In this document: positions 46,275 through 63,253 of the stretch, one piece after another
How positions within the stretch are numbered: the stretch's first letter is position 1
Layout: each line of letters opens with the position of its first letter
NCBI GenBank assembly: GCA_020137815.1
Contig: CM035351.1
Span: 8,755,100-8,819,099, forward strand
Direction of reading: 5' to 3'
Source: Hormiphora californensis
Taxonomy: Eukaryota; Ctenophora; Tentaculata; Cydippida; Pleurobrachiidae
DNA: 64,000 nucleotides
The notes under the pieces: model-generated
The model's input: only the letters and a program-made list of their open reading frames with translations
Database searches by the model: none
Told to the model about the DNA's origin: nothing
Made by a program: the position numbers and the translations under genes

Positions 46275-47095
46275 CACTACTTCCCCCCCCTCCCAGTGTA
46301 ACCACTACTTCCCCCCCCCCAGTGTAACCACTACTTCCCCCGGTGGGCGGACTCTAGTGCTAACGGACTCTTTATCTAAATTCAAGGCGGACTCTATATC
46401 TAAAAGCGGACTCTTTATCTACAGTTAGACTTTGAAAAAAATTTAGATAAAGAGTCCGCCCAGTGTAGACTTTTTAGATATAGAGTCCGCACTGTGTAGA
46501 CTTTTTAGACATAGAGTCCCCTGGTACATTTTGGCGCCAAATCCCCCAACCCGGACTCTATGTCTAAAATCCTAAACCAACCCAAAACCTAACCCTAACC
46601 CTAACCCCAACCCTAACCTCGAACCCAAATAATGGCCCTAACACTTCTCAATTAGTATAGAGGTACAGCAAACTCTCGTTTCCGGCCTAACGGCCGAAAT
46701 CTCGAGTTCGCTGAGAATGGCGGACTCCATGTCTAATTTAGATTTATGTAGATATAGAGTCCGCTCTTTGTAGACTTTTTAGATAAAGAGTCCGCCCTGT
46801 TTAGACTTTTTAGAGATAGAGTCCTCCTAGAGTTTAGACTTATTTGGACTCTTTATCTAAGTCTAAATTTAGATATAGAGTCCACTGTAGACTTAGAGTG
46901 TAGCACTAGAGTCCGCACACCACTTCCCCCCCCCCCCCCCCCAGTGTAACCACTACTTCCCACCCCCCCCCCCAACCCAGTGTAACCACTACCTCCTCCC
47001 CTCCCCCCCCCCCCCCCCCCCCCCCCCGGTGTAACCACTACTTCCCACCCCCCCCCCCCAGTGTAACCACTACCTCCTCCCCCCCACCCCCTCAA
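46275..47095. repeat. C-run minisatellite interrupted by GAGTCCG-type repeat
   Basis: Units of AGTGTAACCACTACTTCCC plus a C-run recur at 46275-46340 and 46918-47090, with C-runs up to about 22. The complement is G-rich and could form quadruplexes. Between them (46345-46915), words such as GATATAGAGTCCGC, GATAAAGAGTCCGC and their complements alternate on both strands. A short telomere-like stretch (ACCCTAACCCTAACC, near 46590-46610) is embedded. Confidence 0.85.
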
Positions 47096-47182
47096 TAAGT
47101 GTGTAACCCGCACGAGATTGAAGGTGTGCTAGAACAAGTAGGAAAGAGCTGTATGGCGGCGTCATACCCCCATTTGATTCTC

Positions 47183-47626
47183 GACAGTGCGCTCAGATGG
47201 GGTCGGCGGCGCCAGACAGGGAAAGATCAGGGGACCTCCGTGCCCGAGTCGCAATGAATATTTCAACGGCAGTGGTAGTACCACTTCGGACATAAATTAT
47301 GCCCCTGGACATGTCGTATTGCAGGGTCAGTTACTGTTTCAATATTTTCAGCCCGCTCATTTCCAGGAACTATAACTTCCAGGATGAATTACTTACTGTT
47401 ATCAAAACAAATACATGCATTAATATCACACACATCCCTGTATGATATATGTCAAATATGTTTACAGCCGTACTTGCCTAATGCCTGCCATACTGTATAT
47501 CGTTGATTTACGGGAAGTGGTATGGGGGACTCATTTATGCATTGTTTTTCTAGTCCATACCACCGACAGAGTCGCCTTGCTATATCCTCTTGTCTGGCGC
47601 CGCAGACCCCATCTGAGTGCACTGTC
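47183..47626. mobile_element. short TIR element (GCGCTCAGATGGGGTC family)
   Basis: The left end GACAGTGCGCTCAGATGGGG is inverted at the right end (CCCCATCTGAGTGCACTGTC), with GGCGCCAGAC words beside both. Related ends occur at 54424-54540 and 57205-57380, so this is a dispersed family with ends near a (G)TATGGCGGCG word. Confidence 0.6.
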
Positions 47627-48426
47627 AAATCGTGGTCTGGCGCCGCCAGGCATATATCCTCTGACCTCTCTCATATCACCGCGTCATGTTGTAAAGAAGG
47701 GTTGGAACAGTGGCAGAGACGGTCTGCTGCAGAGGCCTCACTCAGTGTACTTTTCCGATGTGTACTTGCAGTCAACTATTGAAACTTTCAATATGAAAGT
47801 TCATCTAGCATCTGATCCCATTCTATGTAGGGTGTTTCAGTTTAGTACGGAGATTTAGTGTCCATTTCATGTTCTTAATAAAGAGCGCCCAGCGACCAAT
47901 AAATTTGTCAGGATTTGAGTCCTAAAAGTCCTTAATTTTTATTGCTTGAGTTCCTTAATTTTGTATACTTGGATAGAAATGAAGCCTGGGAGGGAGGGTG
48001 CAATTGTCTTCTTAGTTCTTCCTTCCTCGACTGTGTGGTCTTGAATTGTCTTTTTATCAGCGCTTCAAACTACAGTCCATATGTTTGATTTTTGTTTTAT
48101 CAGTGAAATAATAATAAACTCGAATTTTCCACGCTGTGTCCCTTGTACTTCCTCCTCACATCCGAATCGAATTAGCTGGGTGTATTTAACCCTGATAATA
48201 TTACTTGACCTATCTTCTCGGGTGTTTTTGAAATACAAATATATTTTCTCCCTCTCAACTGTATTAGCATATCTCTCTCTCTCTCTCTCTCTTTCTCGTT
48301 GGCCCTATCTCGCGTGACACAGTCACACGTTTCTTGATGCACCACAAAACTCTCTTATCTCACCTCATTCTTTCTAACCATCTCTTTCTTGCAACTTGTG
48401 ATTCTATAGCCCCTTCCCTTCTGAAC
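47627..48426 (+). other. upstream region of the SLC7 gene
   Basis: No gene seen. It contains a CT tract (48271-48293) and presumably the promoter and leader of the transporter. Confidence 0.4.
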
Positions 48427-51400
48427 ATGGAGCTAGCAAAGAATGGGGAACAGACACCACTCCTCGAGGGGTCGGGGCCAAGGGATTCTGGTGAAGTTGA
48501 GGGCTCTAAGAAAATTAATCTCCTCAGCTGGTACTGATTTGTTTGTTTTTTTTTGTTTGTCAACCTTTTTTTGTACAGTCGGACCCCGATTTAACGGCAC
48601 CCTCGGGGGAAAGGGTTTTGTCCGTTAAATCGGGGTGTCCGTTAAATCGGGGTAGAGCATATTTGGTCCATAAAACCCTATTTTTGTCCAAAATGCTATA
48701 CTAAAACACCTCTAAGTGTTAAATGCAATGTCCATGTATTGATTACATAATCATTTCTGATTAGAAAAAGAAAATAATTTTTTTTTAAATCAAAAAAAGT
48801 TATAACATTTTCTAAGGTACAACCATGTGGCATGTCCGAATCGCTTATTGAACCAGTGCATCTTATCGCATGTCTTGCTGCTAATTAGACGGTTCGAAAC
48901 GAACCGATACGTGATACCATGCCGAATCGGGGCACTTTAAGCGGGGTGAGGAAGAATTCGAATTTCAAAATATCTTTTTCTCTGAAAATTCATGGGGAGC
49001 ACCGATCAAAGCAATGACAATCATTCTGTAAAATTTTGCAAAAAAAGTTATGAAAATTGTTCAAAGGTACCTATTTCAACCACGTCCGAATCGTGTTTCT
49101 AATCAGTGCATCCTATCGCACGTCCTGTCGCTAATTAGACGGTTCGAAACGAACTGATACGTGATCCCCATGGGATCAGTTAAGTTTACCAAGCGTCAAA
49201 ATTGCGATTCGATGGGCCTCATGGGGATCACATATCTGTTCGTTTCGAACCGTCTAATTACCGGCAAGACATGCAATAAGATTCACCGATTCGAAACACG
49301 ATTCGGACGTGGTTAATACACCTTTGAAAAATTTTCAAAAAATTTTCAAAAAAAAATTTTCACAAAATTTTTGGGGGAAATTTATCCTGCCGTTAAATCG
49401 GGGTGCCGCTAAATCGGGGGCCGTTAAATCGGGGTCCGACTGTATCTCCTCAATCTCTCTGATCTCTTTGAGCCTCCCACTCCCTCCCTCTCTTTCTATC
49501 CCTCTCTTCCTCCTATCTTCCTCCTCTCTATAATCCCTCTCTCTCCATTCTCTCTCTCACTCTCACTAGCCACTATAATCTATAATCACCCTCTCCTAAC
49601 CCCCTCCCTCTCTCCTCAGTATCTCTGTTGCCCTCTCCATGATGACGGGTGTGGGGATCTTCATCTTCCCCAACCTAGTTCTGCAGGGTGTCAACAGTGG
49701 TGGTGCATCTCTCCTTGTCTGGACTGGAGCAGGGGGTGTAGCTCTACTGGGTGGTTTAGCTTACGCAGAACTAGCTCTCACCCTCCCGGTAAGATTTAGG
49801 TAGATAGGTTCCCACCTAAACCTGGGTCATGTCCCCCTCAGCCTTCATATATATGTGACCATCTTTTGACTTCACAATTAGAATTGACACCACAATGGAG
49901 GGTCGGGAACACTTGACATTTCAAATGTCGTGTGGTAAATTGGTGAAGTCATGCGAATACCTCAGAGATAAGAAATACATGTTCCCCTTGCTAGAAATGT
50001 GATAAATAACTTAACCATGGCATAGTATAGAGTGCATATATGTATTGGCATCTTGTCAGGAATATTTATTCCACGTGGTGAGAGACTCTATATGGTCCGC
50101 GCCCAGGTTGGAGTCCATCACTTCCCCCAACGTACCCCTCTCCTACACCGCCCTCCAATCCCTCTCCTACCCCCACCACCCCTTTCCTACACCACCCTCT
50201 AACACTCTCCTCTCCTACTACAGGGTTCAGGGGGAGAACTAGTTTATGTATTGGAGGTATTTGGGGCTGTTCCTGCTAACCTATTTGTCCTTACCAGCGC
50301 CTTTATCAAATATCCTGCCATCACTATTATCATGACAAGGTACTACCCCCAGGCCCCAATCTTAAACAATGAAACCTCTGTATACCGGAACTTTTGATAA
50401 CCTAGAGCCTCTAGATACCGGTGGAGTATCAAACATATTGTTCAAAACATCCCTTCGCACGTCATTCTAAATATTAAAACATTTGTACAGGTCAGTGTTC
50501 ACGTATAGTGCCCAATTTATAGACAGTGGAATCTCCGTATCATCCTACCCCTACCCTCAGCTCACAAGTGTTACCGGTATCGTCATTATAGGTTTGTGAT
50601 ATTATATGACATATCATTTGTGTCTGTGATGGACCTTTATGCGACGAGATTTTGTTCATTGGTCTGTATTTTGTTCTTTATTTCTTTTCTCTGAATATTT
50701 CCCCTGGCCGTCATTGGTCAAAAGATTTCTCCTTGACGTGTGCAACTGAAAGCCTAGTCTAGACAGCTATCAGGGGATAGCATATACTACCACATATTTT
50801 ATTACGCTACAATATTATGTCAATATTAAAAAGTGCAGACTACAGCCGTCTTTCAAAGGGAATCTCATATCATTGGCCTCTGTCTTGTCTCCCTAAATAT
50901 TTAGAGGGAGATTCATGATAGTTTTGGTCTCTCTTGCTTCCATTATATCATAGTCAGTCAGACTGAGAGTTTTTAGTGCGACACAACAGGCTCAGATTGA
51001 CAGGATATTATTTGACAGCTCTTATCTGTTTAAGATTTACAAAATATGAGTTATATGACCCCCGTATGACCGATCACCGAGATCAAGAGCCAGTTACTGA
51101 ATGAGCCCGGTGCAAATATTAACATCCCGGGCCCGGTGCCATGGTAACCAAAATAACGTCCAACCAACTCATTTCAGTTATATCGTGTGGGATTGCGGTT
51201 GTCAGTACCAAGGTGACTACCTCCCTTCTCAATGCATTCAATATCTGCAAACTGTCTGGAATTGCTGGTATCTTGGGCTTTGCAATCTACGTAGCTGCAA
51301 CCGGTATGAAATAATGTAATATTACTTGTCCATCGTGTAATGACAACTATTTCCATTACATGTGTGCCTGATTACTAGGTTGTAGCATACCAAACTATTC

Positions 51401-51595
51401 AATACGTTCTCCATCCCCATCTCAGATCACGGGGCTCATGATCTGGGTGAGAGGTTCTCAATGGCGAACACCTCCCATGATGTCCCAGCTATATTAGTGG
51501 GGCTGTTTGGGGCCATTGCATCTTACGAAGGATGGAACTCTCTCAACCTTGTCGCTGGAGAGGTCCACGATCCTGCCAGGTATTATACTGCTGTG

Positions 51596-51658
<63 letters not shown>

Positions 51659-54002
51659 GTCTGTCTATCTGTCTGTCTATCCCTCTCTCTCTCTCTCTCA
51701 GGACGATGCCAGCAGCTATTATTATGGCTACCCTGCTAGCAATTGTGCTTTATGTACTATGCAATGTGGCTTACCTCACTGTTCTTCCCCTGGAGGTCAT
51801 GAAACGATCCTCTGCAGTGGCCCTGGTAATTATACATGTGTTGTCACTGCTTAGCCAGCGCCATGTGGGGTCAGAGCGACAGCTATATTAGACCTTAAAA
51901 TGGATGAGGCTTGTGAGATTGTAAATTAATCCCCATATATCTCCCCCAGGATCTCGGTTATATTGCCTTTGGAAGATACGGGGAGCTCTTTCTAACTATC
52001 TGTGTGGTGGCATCCTGTCTGGCTACCATTCTAGCCATGGTCCTCTGCAACTCAAGGTGGGCCATAGCTGGGAATGGGACAGTGGGCTACAGCTGGAAGT
52101 GGGGCATCTAGATGTTGGGAGGGGGGTTGGCTATTGGGTGGAAGTCGGTCAGCTGGGACAATATTTGGGTTTTTGGTGGGTAGTATTTGGGTTTTTGAGT
52201 ACGGTGACACGATATGCGCCAGAGAAAAAGTTCAGGGAAAGAGGGAAAGGGGGTATCGTACCCTGGGTTGTACCTCAACCTACTACCAGATGATGTTTTG
52301 TCAGCCAATTACCATGTGTTACAGATTGATACAGAGTGCAGCAAGGGATGGCCAGGTACCAAGAGTACTCCGGTTCACATGGATCTCTAGACAAACACCC
52401 CTCTTTGCTATAATCCTACATGTGAGTAACGCCCCTTACAATTAGGTGATCCTAAATACAATCTGACATAATAACATTACAATACTGACACAGTTCCAGG
52501 GGTCCATCATTATATATCACATATAATCCGACCGGTCTTCCTTTGCAATGTGTTCCACAATGTGGTGGTGTGTAGTTCTCAGTATCTTAGTTTCGGAATA
52601 TACCCATCGGATCAACACCCACCTGGGCTCGCTCCTGTAGAACCCCACACAGGGGCATACAACACGAGATGACGAAGGAGAGGAGAACACTTTCATAAAT
52701 ACCAGCCTTCTTGGCTACCTCTTGTCGTATTAGAGCCCTACAGGGGTTCATGGGCGTTAGAAGACTGTAGTTATGCTCTCTTTAGTAAGCCGTAAAGATA
52801 ACATTCACACGGCATGGTCAACTCTTACCTGACACACCCATGGACGACTGGACATACAGAGAGACACCCATAAAGCACACAACTCATACCAACAGACTCA
52901 GCAACCAGTCCACTTGTTACACAAGGAAGAAAGTAGGTGAAAATACCTGAACATAGTGAGGACACATTACCACAGATTGCATTTAGGAGTTGTACTTTTA
53001 TGTAGTTCAATATGTTGCGGATGAGCTCAACTTACATGCCCCTATGTCGTCAAAACACCCCCATAGCGGTACTTTCCAAGTAGTGCCTTCCATCCAGTTT
53101 ATACTTATAGACTAAGCTAGAGATTGAGCAACTGTAGCAGCTGCAAAGAATTCAAGGGCCACTAGAAGTTCGGCCCCGGCCCCTAAATAACAGTGTTATT
53201 AGCAACTGTGTATCTTATTTCCTGTTCCACATGTGTTCTTAGATAGCTAATTCTTTAAAAACCAGTACCAAAAAAGGCACCACACAGAGAGATACATGCG
53301 GTCATTCCAAATGAAGATGGACATAGAAGCCAAGGGCTGGGGCTGTATTAATGGTGGGGTAATGTCGCCCACGACCTTATCTCATGGTACCGAGACAACG
53401 ATACTGTCAGCTACTTATCCCCCACAAAATGATACATATCCCTCCTCCCTCTCCCTACCTCTCCCCCCCCCCCTCTACTCAACAACTCTCCTGCAGGGTC
53501 TGGTGTGTTGTATATTCTCGCTGATAACAACCCTTGATGCCCTGGTAACAATGACAGTATTTGTATCCTGGTTATTCTACGCGTTCTGTTTTGTTGCTGT
53601 GGTTGTCCTGCGGATGAGGAAAAACGCCAAGAAACCATCCTTTTATGTAAGTTGACTTAATAAATTACTTGATTATAACAGGACTTATAATATTAATTTA
53701 GTTAATCTTTGTAAGACAGTTATTAATCTAAAATCAATCCCAAAGAGACCGAACTAAATCCTCCCCTTCAGGTGCCTCTAGTAGTGCCAATATTCCTGGT
53801 CCTTTTCTCCGTCCTGCTAATGATATGTCCAGTTACTACAACTATCGGCAACTATCGATCCTCATTCTACATAACCCTGATCCTCCTAGCTGTGTTAACA
53901 CCCCTATCCATCCTGTGTACTATGAAGAGATTCACCGATCTATCCGTTATTAAAGAAACAACAGGTGAGAAATCTGAAATTCTGATTCAGAATCTGAACT
54001 AG
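48427..54002 (+). CDS. SLC7-like: SLC7-family amino-acid transporter light chain (LAT/b0,+AT type), 11 exons
   Basis: An amino-acid exchanger of the plasma membrane that in this family pairs with an SLC3 heavy chain. Exons 48427-48530, 49620-49788, 50224-50339, 50491-50591, 51178-51303, 51426-51579, 51702-51825, 51950-52056, 52325-52421, 53497-53646, 53772-54002; 1479 nt, 492 residues, in phase throughout. The first helix has MMTGVGIFIFPN, matching the unwound GSGIF substrate loop of the family. YAELALTLP, ELVYVLEVFG, AFIKYPA and GWNSLNLVAGEVHDPAR are all typical LAT positions. VAYLTVLP closes the helix-7 region. Twelve hydrophobic segments can be traced. The Cys that forms the heavy-chain disulphide is expected after helix 3; no Cys is seen in the short segment VFTYSAQFIDSGIS, so covalent pairing is uncertain. 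A pogo-like MITE lies in intron 1. Confidence 0.9.
48576..49442. mobile_element. pogo/Tc1-like MITE in SLC7 intron 1
   Basis: Ends are CAGTCGGACCCCGATTTAAC and its exact complement, each flanked by TA (48574-48575 and 49443-49444). Sub-terminal CGTTAAATCGGGG words recur several times at both ends. The middle holds a second inverted pair (GGTTCGAAACGAAC near 48890 and its complement near 49230). No transposase frame. Confidence 0.88.
51595..51675. repeat. (TGTC)n microsatellite in SLC7 intron 6
   Basis: About 15 TGTC units followed by CT, ending at the acceptor of exon 7, so the tract also serves as the polypyrimidine tract. Confidence 0.93.
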
Positions 54003-54625
54003 AACTGAGAAATCCTAGAACAACAGGGACAGCCCTGTTGTCTTAGAATCCAAGACAACCTATGACTACTGCCCCACTTGTAGTTCAAGTTGTAGTTCAA
54101 GTGTAACCTCTTCACTACGCTAACCCAAAGCATTATCTTTCAGTAAAGTTAGACCGTATTGTTGAGTCCTGGGGTGGATTTGTGTAGCAGGCATGTCTAT
54201 AGGCCTACTAGACTTTGTTGGATCAGATATCCACCATGGACCAGATACTATTTGAGATACTTTGACCGCGGGGAAACTGAAGTGATCTGAGACACTGACA
54301 GAGCAGAAAGATTCAAATGCAAGAAATGGACTCATTTTAATTAATAATTAATTGTGCGATTGTGTCGATTATTTTTAGTTTCAAAGTTTGAAAACCACGT
54401 GTATTTCATGCTCAAAAAATGTCTGCCAGGCGGCGCCGACCCGATCTGAGTGGGGATCAAAACTGGATTAATTTTAAACTAAAAGTGCGCCTAGTGGTAG
54501 GATTCGATCTCTCGCTCACATCTGGTCGGTGCCGCCAGACAATGACATACAATATAGGCCCATACCATGGAGTCCATGATAGTGATGCCAAAGTTACCCA
54601 CAAAGCCCCAGAAAGGTCAAATCAA
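54003..54625. other. 3' flank of SLC7 and repeat fragment
   Basis: No gene. At 54424-54540 there is a pair of GGCGGCGCCGACCCGATCTG/GGTCGGTGCCGCCAGAC ends related to the element at 47183. Confidence 0.45.
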
Positions 54626-56588
54626 GTCTGACTGTGGTCTAGAAACCCCCTACTGAACGAATCAATTTTTCGAGACGAATCCAACGCAACCGGAATTAGG
54701 CTTTCTGTCTTATCGGGAAGTTTGGGCTTGAGTCCCTTCAATTTTAGTCATTTTTCGGCGTGTGAGAGCCAATCAGAGCTCTGCAGTCGCAGAGGCCTTT
54801 ATTTCGAAATACAGGCCTCTGATTGGCTCACACACCGAAAAATGACAAAAATGAAGGGGCTCATGCCCAAACTTCCCGTTAAGGCAGAAAGCTAATTCCG
54901 GTGGGTACCGGACAGAAACTCGAACGGACGATAACTCGAACTCGAACTCGAAAATTTCGGACTATAACTCACTTTTGAAAATGTCGAATTTAGGTGAGTT
55001 ATAGTCCGGATCAGGTGACTTTCTGTCCGCCCCACTGTTTAGCACTATTTACGGTGAGTTAGAGTCCGGGCGGACACTAACTCACCTATTCGAGTTGTGG
55101 GGGCGAAGGTGAGTTTCTGTCCGCTAAAAATGTCGAAATTCGACTTTTTGTCCGCCCTCTAAACTCACAAATTCGGACTACAACTCACTTTCAGTAGACA
55201 GGGGGAACAAGAGTGACAGGGAAAGGGCGGGAAAATATGTGACTTTTTGTCCGCTTAAATAGCGAATTTCGATTTTCTGTCCGGACTAAAACTCACTTCA
55301 TGTACAGAGAGAAAACGGCGGGAAGACATGGCGGCGTCGTTGGCAGAGAGAGGGATGCAGAGTTGTAGAGAGAGCCTGACAGAGAGAGAGAGAGAGAGGG
55401 GAGAAAGGGCGGGCTAGTTCAGTTCTCGTTGTTCACTCATACATTGGTTGAGCTCTGCTTCTCTTTGTCGCTCTAGCTTCCGGGCTTAATTCCCATCATG
55501 GATCTCATCGTTCATCACATGCAGTGGTCTATATCTCCTCTCCAATCTGTTCCAACCAGCCTAGCTGCAGGCTGCAGCTGCTCTCCTACTCAGTGACTCA
55601 CCTATCCTTCACTCGACAATCTATCACACCATTCAAAGAGAAAGAGAGAGGAAAAGAGATGGAGAGACAAAGAGAGAGAGGAAGAGAGATGGAGAGACAA
55701 AGATAGCTGTTCATCACTCGCAGTGGTTTGTCTCCTCTCCAATATGTTCCCAATCAGCCTATAGCTACCCACCTATTCTCGACAATCTATCACAGCGAGA
55801 CCTATAACTGATTGTGGATCCTTTCTCCTTATCCACACCATACCCACTATGCAACTACGACTCAAGACTTCTCTCTACAGAGCCCAGTCCGATCCTATAA
55901 TATGACTCCATCAGATATGACTCCTCATCATCTTCTCTGTTGACGGATTTTGGATTTTCTAGGCTTCTGAAGAGCAGCATGGAGAGAGGGAAAGAGAGAG
56001 AGAGAGAGAGAGAAAGGAAGGGAGGTAGAGATAGAGAGAGGGAAAGGGAGAGATGAAGGGAGATAGAGAAAGGGATGGGAGATGGGTTTTACAGTGTATT
56101 TATGTCAACCACACAACTTGTTTCTCTTGTAATAATGATAGCTAGCACAAAAAACTCAAAAATTTTGTTTGGAAACCTATTTCATCGGCCGGACAGAAAC
56201 TCACCTGGCACCTGCCATGGAAAATGAAAATGTCACCAAAATTTTCGACATTTTCGTAGTTTTAGCAAGTGAGTTTCTGTCCACCAACTCGAAACAAAAT
56301 TCGAGTTAGTGTCCGCATAACTCACCTAGGTGAGTTTAAATTTCGAGATTTTGTCCTAGCTATCGACTTTTTGTCCTAGCAAAAAGTCGAAAATAATGCG
56401 GACAGAAAGTCACCAGAAAAAAAAAGTCGACGCCAAATTTCGGACAATAACTCACTTTCGAGTTACTGTCCGGGTGAGTTACAGTCCTAAAGCCATTCCG
56501 GTTGCGTTAGATTCGTCTCATTGAGACTCTCAAAAAGGTGATTCAGAAAAGCTCCGTTCTCCTAGGGGGTTTCAGACCACAGTCAGAC
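54626..56588. mobile_element. 2-kb foldback element of reiterated short words
   Basis: Outer arms GTCTGACTGTGGTCTAGAAA and its near complement, followed inward by CGAATCCAACGCAACCGGAA (54675) paired with TTCCGGTTGCGTTAGATTCG (about 56496). Inside, 54695-54892 is a smaller inverted repeat, and 54900-55320 plus 56170-56490 consist of words like GAGTTATAGTCCG, CTTTCTGTCCGC and their complements. The centre (55330-56160) is GA-rich low-complexity DNA. Non-coding. Confidence 0.8.
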
Positions 56589-56653
56589 CCAGGTCCATGC
56601 ATAGGTCCGGAGTGGTATAACAAGCTCATGAAGGGTCCAAGGTGACCCAAGTA

Positions 56654-57181
56654 CAGTCGGACCCCGATTTAACGGCACCCTCGGGGGAAAGGGTTTTGTC
56701 CGTTAAATCAGGGTGTCCGTTAAATCGGGGTAGAGCATATTTGGCCCATGAACCCTATTTTTGTCCAAAATGCTATACTAAAACATTGCCATGCTACGCA
56801 GTCTGTCTGTTCGGCACTTTAAGCGCCTCGGACCTTTGGGCTCGCGTAAGCTCTCACAGTGGTCATCCGACATAATTGCCACATCTCGACGTGAACTTCG
56901 ACGTGGAATTCGACGAGAAATAGCAGGCGTTTGTAGTTATGAACGCCTGCTGTGCGCGGCACATTGGCACGTGCGGCATGGGCAGCAGGCGTTCATAACT
57001 ACAAACGCCTGCTATTCCTCGTCGAATTCCACGTCGAAGTTCACGTCGAGAATATGGCAATTATGTCGGATGACCACTGTCACACCGGGCCTTCGGCCCG
57101 GTTTGAGAGCTGAGTCTGACAGACGAGGAACATGTCGAGCTAAATCGCCAATCGGGGTGCCGTTAAATCGGGGTCCGACTG
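56654..57181. mobile_element. second pogo/Tc1-like MITE with an inner palindrome
   Basis: Same ends as the element in SLC7 intron 1 (CAGTCGGACCCCGATTTAAC), with TA on both sides. Its middle (about 56862-57080) is a long inverted repeat whose arms contain AGCAGGCGTTTGTAGTTATG and ACGTCGAATTCC-like words, so a foldback appears to lie inside it. Confidence 0.85.
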
Positions 57182-58198
57182 TAGGCGTAGCTATATTATA
57201 CTGTATGGCGGCGCCATACCCCATTTGACAGTGCGCTCAGGTGGGGTCGCGGCGTCAGACAGGCTATATATGGACTCCAAGGAAGTTCATACATGTGGAC
57301 ACTGTCTGGTGGCACCGACCCGATCTGAGTGCACTGTTACCCAAATCAAACCAAAATTCAAATGGGGTCTGGCGCCGCTAATTAGTAGTAATTTGACATG
57401 TAGCTCAGCCCTTTATATTCGTGTGCCTTAATTTCAAATTTGTGAATCACTACGGACATACATAGGTCTGGGCATATATCAATATGGACTTCTCTAGAGC
57501 GTGGTAGGTTTTGGACACGGGCACGTTTTTCCTGTTGTGGTTTTTCAAGATGCAATGCAACTTCACCATGGTTGAGTAACCCGTTTACTCAACAACCCTT
57601 CCCCCTACCCGTTGTAGAGAGGCCGCCGATCCTTACCGAACAAATATTTCTAAGCGGATCTAGCCGGACGGTCAGACCCGGATACCGATAACCCTTTCCT
57701 TCCGTTTATTAGGACACGAACAAAGAGCTAAACACATCGTATAAGGGTGTCCGGAAATAGTTAGTGCACCTTCCTCTATTCGAGAAAGATGTTAAATAAA
57801 ATTAACACAATAAAATAGACAAAAACAGTTCTCTATTCTTTTCATACTTCTCGATCTTATAACCAAAAAGTAACCAATCGATCTCATCCGGTTCTAATGA
57901 GTTGACATGTGTGTTGTGCAAATACTTTAAACCGAAGGGAAGTATTGGTAATGAATATCAAACGCGATCTTGGAGAGCCATCTTGGCAGCTGGGTGGTAT
58001 AAACGTAAAACAACAAAACCCCGATTTTAACTGGTGGTAAATTCCATAATATTTGGTGAAAATTATTGTCTGTCACAAATGAATGATGGTGCGGTGATCG
58101 ATATATTATGTCTCTTTCTTTATCGATTGTCTTTGAAATAAATCTTTCTCTTTCTTTCTATCTCTCTTCTGATAAAATTGTCCTCATTTGGTAGTGTG
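57182..58198. other. intergenic, no gene seen
   Basis: Starts with a fragment of the GGCGCC/CTGAGTGCACTGT repeat family (57200-57380), then unique AT-rich DNA. The last part is the 3' flank of the ZC3H18-like gene. Confidence 0.45.
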
Positions 58199-62542
<4,344 letters not shown>

Positions 62543-62958
62543 TAGTGGCGTGTTAGTAAAGACAAGAGAGAGAGAGGGCAGGGGAACAAACAAACAACTA
62601 AATTTCTTTGAATTTTTTCCAAAACTAAATGTTACTCACAGGCGTTTTAATCCGCGTGTAAGACTAAAAGGGGTAGCAAAACACTGATTTGTCCTAGGAC
62701 TCTAGCAATATGCCAGAGAAAATACGCAGAACAAACCGACTGCAGGGAGAGATAGAGATGGGAGTGGTAGAAAGAGAGATAGGGAGTGTTTTGAAAAAGA
62801 GAGATGGGAGTGGGAGAAGAGAAGAGAGGGGGCCTGGATCAAAGTGAAAGCAGCGTTTGTTTCCCTGCCCCTTCATTTATATTATAACAAGAACTCGATC
62901 ATATGAACTTGACATGGAGGTATGAGACAAAACGACGGAGAGAGAGAGAGAGAGAAAG

Positions 62959-63009
<51 letters not shown>

Positions 63010-63210
63010 GCGAGAGAGACGGGAAGAGAGTAGAGAAGTAAGGAAAGAGAAATAGAGATAAGAGAGAGAGCGAGAGAGCGAAAAGAAGAAAGAGAGAAGA
63101 GAGAAGAAGATATGTCAGAGAGAGAGAGAGAGTCCAGGAAGAGTACCGATCGTCTCTGAAAGGACTTCTCTTCTCTCTACGTCCCTTTTCTCCTCTCTCT
63201 TCTGCTCTCT

Positions 63211-63253
<43 letters not shown>

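Noticed and set aside
46853-47113. Gly-rich 86-codon frame
   Set aside because: Translation of the C-run minisatellite on the minus strand.
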